Virus record (IMG/VR): IMGVR_UViG_3300047546_000989 | Span: 1-22,369 of that record | Source of the DNA: a virus | Length of the DNA stretch: 22,369 bases | Direction: 5' to 3' (one strand) | In this document: positions 1 to 8,056 of the stretch, piece by piece | How positions within the stretch are numbered: the first letter of the stretch is position 1 | Layout: the number at the start of each line of letters is the position of its first letter | The notes under the pieces: generated by a model | Database searches by the model: none | The model's input: the letters and a program-made list of their open reading frames with translations, nothing else | Told to the model about the DNA's origin: nothing | Position numbers and translations under genes: made by a program

Positions 1-2
1 TG

Positions 3-260
3 CTGGTGGCTATCGTCACGCCAAACATTTGGTGTCCCGGTGTAAATGAGGTCAAGGAACTGGCATGGTGGGTTCACCCTGACCATCGGGATGGAACTGT
101 GGGCGGCAAGTTATTTGTCTTCTTCCGAAAGCATGCTGAAGAATTGATTGAAGACGGCAGAGCAGAAATAATTACCGCATCGCTTATGGCGAACAGTCCT
201 GCTATCGATCTTGAGGCGCGAGGCTTCCGCAGGATCGAATCGACGTTTTGTAAGGAATAA
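3..260 (+). CDS. GNAT-like N-acetyltransferase, C-terminal part (5' truncated by window edge)
   Basis: The reading frame is open from the first bases of the window to a TAA at 258-260, so the N-terminus lies upstream. The visible part has a His-Pro-x-x-Arg-x-Gly-x-x-Gly-Gly-Lys-Leu stretch (preceded by WWVH), which fits the acetyl-CoA pyrophosphate-binding loop of GNAT acetyltransferases. After it comes an amphipathic helix, then ASLMANSPAIDLEARGFRRIESTF, which matches the terminal 'Asn-x-x-Ala-x-x-Leu-x-x-x-Gly-Phe' part of the fold. GNAT genes are often found between phage morphogenesis genes, where the substrate is usually unknown. It ends 3 bases before the tip protein gene, whose ribosome binding site (AAGGAA) overlaps this stop. 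An internal GTG at 6 is probably not the start. Confidence 0.7.
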   Translation: MVAIVTPNIWCPGVNEVKELAWWVHPDHRDGTVGGKLFVFFRKHAEELIEDGRAEIITASLMANSPAIDLEARGFRRIESTFCKE

Positions 261-263
261 GAA

Positions 264-3200
264 ATGCCATCATCAATTGTCATTGCTGCGGCACAGATTT
301 ATGGATTGGTCACGGGCCTCATGGCCGCGTATCCAGTCTTCGCGATGGCCGTTAACTTTGCCGTTTCTTATGCCGTCACGCGGGTGTTTGGTGCAAAGGC
401 GCCCAAGCAGCAAGACAACGGTGTTCGCCAGCAAATCCCGCCAAGCTCGGAAAACCGCATCCCGGTTGTCTATGGTGAGGCGTGGATGGGCGGCACGTTT
501 GTCGATGCCGTGCTGTCAACCGACAACCAAGCGATGTACTACGTTTTGGCGATTAGTCACATCTCGCCAAGCGGTCAGATCACGTTTGACACAACACAGT
601 TTTACTACGGCGACCGACTGATCACGTTTGCCCCTGGTACTAATCGCGTTGCTTCGCTTACTGATGGTGCTGGCAATGTAGACACCAAGATCAACAACTA
701 TCTGTATTTCAATCTTTACACGTCGACAGATGCTGGAGTCATCACAACCGTGATGGGGTCTGCGCCTAACGTAGCGATGGGCGGCTCTGACATCCCTGCT
801 GGCTTGCGTTGGCCTGCGTCTGGTCGGCAGATGAATGGGCTGGCGTTTGCCATCATTTATCTGAAGTACAACACTGACGCTGGCACAACCGGCTTGCAGC
901 CAATCACTTTTAAGCTCAATCATTCCCTTAACGGCACTGGAGTGGCAAAGCCAGGGTCTGTGCTGCGCGACTATCTGGTCAGCACTGTTTATGGCGGCGC
1001 AATCCCACTTGCAAACGTCGATACGACTGCTTGCACTGATCTTGACACCTACTCTGATCAGACTATCACCTACACGCCAAGCGGCGGCGGCTCGGCAACT
1101 CAAGCGCGTTATCGTATCAATGGTGTTTTGGATACGGGCGAAACTGTACTTAACAACATTGATCACATTCTGACTGCTTGCGACTCTTGGCTTTCGTATC
1201 AAGCCGAAACGGGCCAATGGTCGCCAGTCATCAACAAGGCTGAGTCTTCGTCATTCAGCTTTGATGACTCCAACATCATTGGCGAAATCCGCGTTAGCGC
1301 GGTTGATCTGACGCAATCGGTCAATCAGATTGAGGCGTCATTCCCGTGGAAAGGTAACAAGGATAAACCCAGCACAGTGTTCCTACAAACACCGTCTGGC
1401 TTGCTGTATCCCAATGAGCCGGTCAACAAGTACACAACCAACTTCTCAATGCTGAATGACTCGGTTCAGGCAACATACATTGCCAATCGAGTGCTTGAAC
1501 AAGCCCGTGAAGACCTGATTGTTTCGTTCAACACCGCGTACACCGGCATTCAAGTTAACGCGGGTGATGTGGTCAGCGTGACCAACTCATCCTACGGCTG
1601 GACCAACAAGCTGTTCCGCGTATTCAAGGTCAACGAAACCAGTCTGCCGGATGGCAACCTCGGTGCGCGGATTGAGATGAATGAGTACAACGCTCAGGTC
1701 TATGACGACTTCAGCATTACTCAATTCACCCCTGCGCCCAACAGCAATCTTCAGTCTGGTTATTACTTCCCGGCTCTTGCTGCGCCGACATTCACTGATC
1801 AGGCACCGACGATTCAGCCGCCGACATTTAGTGTCGTCTGCCAGTTGCCATCGACCGTTCGCGTCACCAAGGTCACTCTTTACTACACAACGTCTGTTAG
1901 CCCAACGACTTCGGATTGGAAAGTCTGGGCCACTGAGATTGCTTCAAATGCTGCTGCATTTGCTCCGGGCCTCTCGCTCAAATTCCCTAACGTCAATCTT
2001 GCGCCAGCCACTTACTACTTCGCTTTTAATGTAGAAAACGAAGTGTCGGTGTCGCAGCTTTCATCGACTTCCGCTGCTTTTGTTTGGGCGCCTTCTGCTG
2101 CAACTGGGCCGACTGGCCCAACTGGCAGCAGCGGTCCTACCGGCAGCAGCGGTCCTACCGGCAGCAGCGGTCCTACCGGCACATCCGGCCCGACTGGAAA
2201 TACCGGCCCAACAGGCACTAACGGTAATCAATACGCTGACGCATATCTTTATCAATGGTCGCCTGTTACGCCGGGTAACCCTAATGGTCAATCAACCTAT
2301 GATTGGACTAGCGGCACAAACACGGCTTACACAGGCGGCAACGGCTGGTCTGTAACTATCCCGGCCAATCCCGGTACGCCGGGAATCTATTTGTGGATTG
2401 CTGTTAAGCCTGTTACGGCTGCTGGCGGCACTACATCTACAACTGTTTCTTGGGCATCTGGTTTTACTGTCACAGCAACTTCGGCCAATGGTCCAACCGG
2501 GCCGACAGGGGCGACTGGTAGCAAAACTGCCCGTGTCAGTGTTTATCAATGGGCGGCTACGATACCGGCTGGGCCTACTGGCACTTCAACGTACACATGG
2601 GCAACTGGCACATTTACGCCCAATCCATCTGGATGGTCTAACACCATCACCAGCTCTCCCAGTTCTGGATTTACGCTTTGGGAAGCAACTGTTTCATTGA
2701 TTGACGCGGCATCTGCCACAACGACCACAATCAATTGGACTACGGCGAGCATTCTTGCTGCTGGTTATGCTGGGGCATCTGGTTCAAGCTCTCGCATCTG
2801 TTTTGCGCGAGTAGCTGGCACGCCCAATCCTCCGGTGCCGGTATCGGGAACGATTACCACTACAGGGTCGGCTTCATTTCCAAGCAGTGCTCAATCGCTT
2901 TCAACCTGGGGGTTCTCTGCGACTTGGGGCGCGTCAGACCCCAACCCGTCTAGCACTGATTCCCTGTATCAATCAGACGGCATCTACGACCCGGCAACCA
3001 ATAACACGGTTTGGTCCACGCCTTACATCTCAAGTTTGAAAGTTGGCACGCTTTCGGCCATTACGGTTAACACGGGAGCGTTGACGGTTCAAAACACGCT
3101 AACTGTTAACACGCTTGGCAAGATTCAGGGTGGTCAAACAGACTACAACACGGGTACTGGTTTCTTCCTTGGCTATAGCGGCTCGGCTTATAAGTTTTCA

Positions 3201-4295
3201 ATTGGATCATCATCTGCATCTTTGCTATGGGATGGTTCTTCATTAAGCCTTACCGGCGCAAGCAATCTTGATATTGGTGGCACAGCCAAATTTTCAGGAA
3301 ACAATTCATCTCTTGGTCAGAATGTGACCATGTGGGTGCAAGGATCTGCTACTACATCAACAAGTTTACTTGTTCAAAATTCATATCTTAGTGGTTACTG
3401 CATTCAGGCCAATCATCTTGGAAGTTCTGCAAGTAGTAATCAAGGATCAGGTATTCTTGGTTCTGGTGCAATTACCGGCGTATTTGGTACAACTTCAACA
3501 TCTTCTGTTGCTCAAGCCGGTGTTGAGGGTTATAGCTATTTTGGAAAAGGTGTTCAAGGCTCATCGCAATCTGGATGGGGTGGATACTTTACAAATGGCG
3601 GCATTCCAATTCAAGGACTATACGCAAGTGGCATTCAAATTCCGCAAACGGCAGAAATACGATGGCAAAATTCTGCTGGCACCGGAATTGGTGCATACAT
3701 GGCAACTGATGCCAATGATGCGCTTTACATCATTTCGGGTGCATCAGGCTCCGCAGACCCCAAGGCAGTCCTAATCGGCACGAAGGCCACGGCGCGGGTG
3801 CGTGTCGAAGCAGCCTTTTTGCGCCCCGAAGTTGATAACGCTGTCACGCTTGGCGCGGCTTCTTTCCGCTATGTTGATGTCTATGCGGTCAGTGGGTCGG
3901 TCAACACCTCCGACGAACGGGAAAAGAACATCCTTGGTGCCAACCCTCTCGGGCTTAACTTCATCAACAAGCTGCAAACCATCCAATACAAGTGGAAGGT
4001 GGCGCAAGCTGCGGTCAAGGAAAACGTCTTTGACGATGAGGGCAACCTGACGGGCGAACGGGAAATCGAACCGGCCCGAGAAGGGGTGCGTACCTTCCAC
4101 GGTTTGAGTGCCCAACAAGTCAAGGCGACCCTAGATCAGCTTGGGGTGGATAGCTTTGCCGGGTGGGTCTTGGCAGACAAGGACGATCCCGACAGCATTC
4201 AGGGTTTGCGCTATGGCGAATTCATCGCCCCGCTGATCAAAGCAGTGCAAGAGTTGTCGCAAAAAGTTGCTGACTTGGAGGCAAGACTTAAATAG
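264..4295 (+). CDS. J-like tail tip / host-specificity protein with collagen-like insert and C-terminal S74 chaperone
   Basis: This 1343-residue protein has an AAGGAA site 6 bases before its ATG. Residues 5-45 are hydrophobic. The following ENRIPVVYGEAWMGG region and the beta-rich first 600 residues resemble the lambda J / tail tip attachment family that forms the end of a siphovirus tail. Residues about 612-653 are a collagen-like GPTG/SSG run. Next come two related beta domains (about 656-741 and 753-840) split by a second short GPTG run. A GV-G-rich stalk (about 1060-1160) leads to a C-terminal peptidase S74 intramolecular chaperone (endosialidase type). The chaperone shows Ser1216-Asp1217 followed by Arg1219 and Lys1221, and the family's GLSAQQV and LRYGEFIAPLIKA segments. 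In this family the chaperone trimerises the fibre and cuts itself off before the Ser. The combination of tip, collagen and S74 is strongly supported; the receptor is unknown. Confidence 0.85.
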   Translation: MPSSIVIAAAQIYGLVTGLMAAYPVFAMAVNFAVSYAVTRVFGAKAPKQQDNGVRQQIPPSSENRIPVVYGEAWMGGTFVDAVLSTDNQAMYYVLAISHISPSGQITFDTTQFYYGDRLITFAPGTNRVASLTDGAGNVDTKINNYLYFNLYTSTDAGVITTVMGSAPNVAMGGSDIPAGLRWPASGRQMNGLAFAIIYLKYNTDAGTTGLQPITFKLNHSLNGTGVAKPGSVLRDYLVSTVYGGAIPLANVDTTACTDLDTYSDQTITYTPSGGGSATQARYRINGVLDTGETVLNNIDHILTACDSWLSYQAETGQWSPVINKAESSSFSFDDSNIIGEIRVSAVDLTQSVNQIEASFPWKGNKDKPSTVFLQTPSGLLYPNEPVNKYTTNFSMLNDSVQATYIANRVLEQAREDLIVSFNTAYTGIQVNAGDVVSVTNSSYGWTNKLFRVFKVNETSLPDGNLGARIEMNEYNAQVYDDFSITQFTPAPNSNLQSGYYFPALAAPTFTDQAPTIQPPTFSVVCQLPSTVRVTKVTLYYTTSVSPTTSDWKVWATEIASNAAAFAPGLSLKFPNVNLAPATYYFAFNVENEVSVSQLSSTSAAFVWAPSAATGPTGPTGSSGPTGSSGPTGSSGPTGTSGPTGNTGPTGTNGNQYADAYLYQWSPVTPGNPNGQSTYDWTSGTNTAYTGGNGWSVTIPANPGTPGIYLWIAVKPVTAAGGTTSTTVSWASGFTVTATSANGPTGPTGATGSKTARVSVYQWAATIPAGPTGTSTYTWATGTFTPNPSGWSNTITSSPSSGFTLWEATVSLIDAASATTTTINWTTASILAAGYAGASGSSSRICFARVAGTPNPPVPVSGTITTTGSASFPSSAQSLSTWGFSATWGASDPNPSSTDSLYQSDGIYDPATNNTVWSTPYISSLKVGTLSAITVNTGALTVQNTLTVNTLGKIQGGQTDYNTGTGFFLGYSGSAYKFSIGSSSASLLWDGSSLSLTGASNLDIGGTAKFSGNNSSLGQNVTMWVQGSATTSTSLLVQNSYLSGYCIQANHLGSSASSNQGSGILGSGAITGVFGTTSTSSVAQAGVEGYSYFGKGVQGSSQSGWGGYFTNGGIPIQGLYASGIQIPQTAEIRWQNSAGTGIGAYMATDANDALYIISGASGSADPKAVLIGTKATARVRVEAAFLRPEVDNAVTLGAASFRYVDVYAVSGSVNTSDEREKNILGANPLGLNFINKLQTIQYKWKVAQAAVKENVFDDEGNLTGEREIEPAREGVRTFHGLSAQQVKATLDQLGVDSFAGWVLADKDDPDSIQGLRYGEFIAPLIKAVQELSQKVADLEARLK

Positions 4296-4323
4296 AATTT
4301 GGTAAGACAAGACACCAACCATC

Positions 4324-4349
4324 CGCGCCACGCAAGTGTGTGAGGCGCG
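4324..4349 (+). other. GC-rich hairpin between tail genes
   Basis: CGCGCC at 4324-4329 pairs perfectly with GGCGCG at 4344-4349 across a 14-base loop. It lies in the 80-base gap between the tip protein and the next structural gene. There is no T-run after it, so it is unlikely to be a full rho-independent terminator. It could be an mRNA processing or stabilising structure. An AGGGA ribosome site follows at about 4366, just before the next ATG. Confidence 0.4.
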
Positions 4350-4375
4350 TCACAACCTGAGAACAGGGAACAAAT

Positions 4376-4873
4376 ATGGCTGTCTTTAACAAGAATACGC
4401 TTGCACAGGTAAGCGGTTTCGACAATCAAATCATTGCCGGTGAGTTGGTCTATCAACAGAAGACCTACTGGAACATTCGGCTCGCGCAAGACGCTTGCAG
4501 CACTCCCGTAGTCCCTATCAATTTGACAGGGGCGACGATCAGCGCACAGATTGTCAGGCGAACCGTCAGCAATGTTGTGGACACCCGCAACGGTCTGACC
4601 TTCAACATCGGGAATTACACCCCGACTCCCACCCCGATCAACCTCACGATCACCAATCGTGATGACGCTACCGGCTTCTTTACGGTGGTGTTGGACGATA
4701 GCGCATGGGGCATCATCGCAGGGGAAGCGGGGCTAGACATTGCGGCTTCCTCTCCGGTGGCCTTCTCGGGTCGAATCAAGGTGAGTTTCCCCGCCTCGGG
4801 GTCTACTCCCGCCGACGACACCATCATCTTCCTGCTGTTCCTGATCCGGTCTGACGGCATCACTAACGTCTGA
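4376..4873 (+). CDS. Putative baseplate/fibre adaptor protein (BppU-N-like), unknown function
   Basis: This 165-residue protein has an AGGGA site 7-8 bases upstream of its ATG. It is beta-rich and has no membrane segment. The segment [15 protein letters not shown] (about residues 47-61), followed by a turn-rich beta region and the closing IKVSFPASG...[12 protein letters not shown], resembles the N-terminal jelly-roll of baseplate upper proteins and other fibre attachment domains. That is a fold-level impression, not a confident family match. It sits between the tip protein and the collagen-like fibre, ending 8 bases before the fibre's ATG, so an adaptor joining the fibre to the tail is the simplest reading. 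Confidence 0.75.
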   Translation: MAVFNKNTLAQVSGFDNQIIAGELVYQQKTYWNIRLAQDACSTPVVPINLTGATISAQIVRRTVSNVVDTRNGLTFNIGNYTPTPTPINLTITNRDDATGFFTVVLDDSAWGIIAGEAGLDIAASSPVAFSGRIKVSFPASGSTPADDTIIFLLFLIRSDGITNV

Positions 4874-4881
4874 GCATCACC

Positions 4882-7800
4882 ATGACAAAAATCATCGTAC
4901 AAGACGCGAATAACATTACCGCGATCATCGATCGTGGGATGCTTGGACCAACTGGGCCAATGGGTACAACTGGTTCTGCTGGCCCCACCGGGCCTACGGG
5001 AGCGGGTGGTCCTGGCCCAACTGGCCCAACTGGCGCGGCGGGTGTTAATGGCGCCACTGGCCCTATCGGCCCCACGGGAGCCGCCTCTACGGTAGCCGGG
5101 CCAACTGGACCAACTGGTAATTCCGGGCCTACCGGGCCTACCGGCGCGGCTTCTACTGTTGCGGGTCCGACTGGCCCGACTGGTGATTTTGGACCTACGG
5201 GTCCAACTGGCGCGGCATCAACAGTGGCTGGCCCGACCGGCGCTATTGGTCCTACTGGAGCGCAAGGCGCGCAAGGAAATGCAGGCCCGACCGGCCCGCA
5301 GGGTGTTCAGGGCATTCAGGGTATCCAAGGTAATGCCGGCCCGACCGGCCCGACCGGGGCAGCATCGACCGTGGCTGGTCCTACTGGCCCTATTGGCAGC
5401 ACTGGTCCAACAGGGGCATTTGGCCCCACGGGTCCGACAGGAGCCGCATCAACCGCAGTAGGTCCAACTGGGCCGACTGGTGATCAAGGGAATGTTGGCC
5501 CGACCGGCCCCACCGGCGATCAAGGCGCACAAGGAAATATCGGTCCCACTGGCCCTCAAGGTGTTCAGGGTCCGCAAGGCAATACTGGCGCTGCTGGCCC
5601 AACTGGCCCCACCGGCGATCTTGGTCCGGCTGGCGCTACTGGCCCCACAGGTCCGCAAGGAATTCAAGGCAATGCAGGCCCGACTGGACCCCAGGGTATC
5701 CAGGGCATTCAAGGAATCCAAGGTGATGCTGGACCTACTGGCCCTGTTGGGGCCACTGGCCCGACTGGGGATGCAGGCCCGACTGGTCCAACTGGCGCTG
5801 TTTCTACCGTACCTGGGCCTACCGGCCCCACTGGTGCTCAAGGCATCCAGGGGGATGCAGGCCCGACCGGCCCTCAAGGCATCCAAGGCATTCAAGGTAT
5901 CCAGGGCAATGCTGGCCCGACCGGGCCTACAGGAAATATTGGCCCCACCGGCCCCACTGGCGCGGCTTCCACTGTCGCCGGCCCGACTGGCCCCACCGGA
6001 CCACAGGGCGCAGATGGTCAATCATCTAGCTTCTATCAGTATCAAGCAGACACCAATCAGACTAGCGGTGTGCCGACCGCTGGACATCTGTATTGGAATA
6101 ACGCCACGCAAATTTCTGCCACCACTGTCACGCTCAGTCATCTTGAGCAGGGTGGGCTAGACATCGATGTGTTATTGGCCTTCATCAAGAATGGCGACGC
6201 ATTTATTCTGCAAGATCAAAACAATTCTGCTAACTATCAAAAATGGTTGGTTAATGGCACGCCGACGATTGTGCCGAATAGCTATGTTCAAGTTCCTGTA
6301 ACGCTTGTTGATTCAGGTGGACTTGGGACCACCAACTTCAACAACAACCATCAGCTAATCGTTGTCATTCAATCTGTTGGCGCAGTCGGACCTACTGGCC
6401 CTGTGGGAGCCACTGGCCCTACCGGAGCAGCATCGACTGTTGTTGGCCCGACCGGCCCCACCGGCCCGCAAGGTATTCAGGGCGATGTTGGTCCTACGGG
6501 TCCGCAAGGTATCCAGGGCATACAGGGCGCTCAAGGCATTCAAGGCGATGTTGGACCTACTGGCCCGACTGGGGCGCAGGGAATCCAAGGTGCAACTGGC
6601 CCGACCGGGGCTGTTGGCCCAACGGGTTCTGTTGGCCCGACGGGTCCGACTGGAGCACAAGGCATTCAGGGCAATGTTGGTCCTACCGGCCCGCAAGGCA
6701 TTCAGGGCGCTCAAGGTATTCAGGGCAATGTTGGGCCAACCGGCCCCACTGGCGCAGTTGGTGCTACAGGCCCGACTGGAGCGCAGGGCATCCAAGGACC
6801 GACCGGCCCCACTGGCGCACAAGGTATTCAGGGTATCCAAGGTGTTCAAGGCAACACTGGACCTACCGGGCCAACCGGCTCTACCGGCGCGCAAGGTAAT
6901 GTAGGCCCGACGGGTCCTACTGGTTCTACTGGAGCTACTGGCGCAGTTGGACCCACTGGCCCGACCGGCAGCACAGGCGCAACTGGTGCGGTTGGTCCTA
7001 CCGGCCCCACTGGCAGCACCGGAGCAACTGGCGCTGTTGGCCCGACTGGCCCTCAAGGAATACAAGGAGTGGCCGGCCCAACAGGACCGCAAGGTGTCCA
7101 AGGCATCCAGGGTGTTCAAGGAAACACCGGGCCTACCGGGCCTACTGGTTCAACTGGCGCAACTGGCGCAACTGGCGCCCAAGGCCCGACCGGCCCCACC
7201 GGCGCAACTGGCGCCCAAGGCCCGACCGTTTATCCTGGCAGCGGTGTTGCTGTATCTACTGGTTCGGCGTGGGGTACATCGCTTACTGCTGCTAGTGCAA
7301 ACACTGCAAATGCTTTGGTGCAACGTGATGCTTCTGGCAACTTCAGCGCCGGTACCATCACCGCGACCCTAAGTGGTAACGCCACCACTGCAACAACTGC
7401 CTCGAACGTCAACAACGGCACGCTCACCATGAACGTGTCAGGCACGGGGCTGTCGGGTTCTCAAACCTTTACGGCCAACCAGTCGGGCAATGCTACCTTC
7501 ACCGTCACTTCAAACGCAACCAACGCCAACACCGCAAGCACTATTGTGGCGCGGGATGCTTCGGGCAACTTCAGTGCAGGAACCATTACCGCAACCCTAA
7601 GCGGTAACGCAAGCTCTGCCACTACTGCCACCACCGCTACGACTGCCAATGCTCTTGCTACCGGCAACAATTACCAAGTCAATTCGCTTGGTGTTGGAAC
7701 TGCGGCATCAGGCACGGCAGGAGAAATCCGGGCGACCAACAATATCACTGCGTACTTTTCTGATGATCGGCTCAAGACCAGATTGGGCGTCATCGAAAAC

Positions 7801-8046
7801 GCATTGGCAAAGGTCTGCGCTCTCAGCGGTTTCTACTACCAAGCAAACGAAACGGCTCAAACCTTGGGCTATGAGTCTGTGCGTGAGGTTGGTCTATCGG
7901 CCCAAGAGACTCAAGCGGTGTTGCCTGAAATCGTGGCTCCTGCTCCGATTGATGACAAGTACTTGACCATTCGCTATGAAAAGATGGTGCCGTTGCTAGT
8001 CGAAGCAATCAAGGAATTGGCTGCTGAAATTCAGCGATTGAAGTAA
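4882..8046 (+). CDS. Collagen-like tail fibre with S74 intramolecular chaperone
   Basis: This is a 1054-residue fibre. A 21-residue leader is followed by a long Gly-X-Y run (about residues 22-378, rich in GPT, GIQ and GAQ), a globular insert (about 379-502, [21 protein letters not shown] onward), a second collagen-like run (about 503-782), and two copies of a [20 protein letters not shown] motif. The C-terminal S74 chaperone has Ser960-Asp-Asp-Arg-Leu-Lys, later [13 protein letters not shown] and a closing [16 protein letters not shown] helix. Collagen-like phage fibres are trimeric triple helices that need a trimerising end domain, which S74 would supply before cutting itself off. The Gly-X-Y pattern is interrupted several times by the same STVA-type insert. 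No strong ribosome site is seen, so coupling to the gene 8 bases upstream is likely. Confidence 0.88.
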   Translation: MTKIIVQDANNITAIIDRGMLGPTGPMGTTGSAGPTGPTGAGGPGPTGPTGAAGVNGATGPIGPTGAASTVAGPTGPTGNSGPTGPTGAASTVAGPTGPTGDFGPTGPTGAASTVAGPTGAIGPTGAQGAQGNAGPTGPQGVQGIQGIQGNAGPTGPTGAASTVAGPTGPIGSTGPTGAFGPTGPTGAASTAVGPTGPTGDQGNVGPTGPTGDQGAQGNIGPTGPQGVQGPQGNTGAAGPTGPTGDLGPAGATGPTGPQGIQGNAGPTGPQGIQGIQGIQGDAGPTGPVGATGPTGDAGPTGPTGAVSTVPGPTGPTGAQGIQGDAGPTGPQGIQGIQGIQGNAGPTGPTGNIGPTGPTGAASTVAGPTGPTGPQGADGQSSSFYQYQADTNQTSGVPTAGHLYWNNATQISATTVTLSHLEQGGLDIDVLLAFIKNGDAFILQDQNNSANYQKWLVNGTPTIVPNSYVQVPVTLVDSGGLGTTNFNNNHQLIVVIQSVGAVGPTGPVGATGPTGAASTVVGPTGPTGPQGIQGDVGPTGPQGIQGIQGAQGIQGDVGPTGPTGAQGIQGATGPTGAVGPTGSVGPTGPTGAQGIQGNVGPTGPQGIQGAQGIQGNVGPTGPTGAVGATGPTGAQGIQGPTGPTGAQGIQGIQGVQGNTGPTGPTGSTGAQGNVGPTGPTGSTGATGAVGPTGPTGSTGATGAVGPTGPTGSTGATGAVGPTGPQGIQGVAGPTGPQGVQGIQGVQGNTGPTGPTGSTGATGATGAQGPTGPTGATGAQGPTVYPGSGVAVSTGSAWGTSLTAASANTANALVQRDASGNFSAGTITATLSGNATTATTASNVNNGTLTMNVSGTGLSGSQTFTANQSGNATFTVTSNATNANTASTIVARDASGNFSAGTITATLSGNASSATTATTATTANALATGNNYQVNSLGVGTAASGTAGEIRATNNITAYFSDDRLKTRLGVIENALAKVCALSGFYYQANETAQTLGYESVREVGLSAQETQAVLPEIVAPAPIDDKYLTIRYEKMVPLLVEAIKELAAEIQRLK
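4945..7230 (+). repeat. Degenerate collagen-type DNA repeats within the fibre gene
   Basis: The stretch consists of 9-base units coding Gly-X-Y, broken by the unique segment at about 6018-6390. Typical units read ggcccgacc, ggccccact, ggtcctact, gggcctacc and ggaccaact, all coding Gly-Pro-Thr. Longer higher-order units ([23 protein letters not shown]) recur. The repeats are strongly conserved as protein but scrambled at the third codon position. Confidence 0.85.
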
Positions 8047-8056
8047 GGGGAAATCA

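Noticed and set aside
5449-7119. Long leftward open frames opposite the collagen-like repeats (about 5449-6021 and 6355-7119)
   Set aside because: They are products of the repeat composition: the complement of Gly-Pro-Thr codons rarely gives stops. Their proteins are Ser/Ala/Arg-rich with no domain pattern and no ribosome site.
4945-7230. Regularly spaced short repeats resembling a CRISPR array or a tandem non-coding repeat
   Set aside because: The unit is 9 bases in phase with an open frame coding Gly-X-Y, there are no unique spacers of fixed size, and no cas gene is present.
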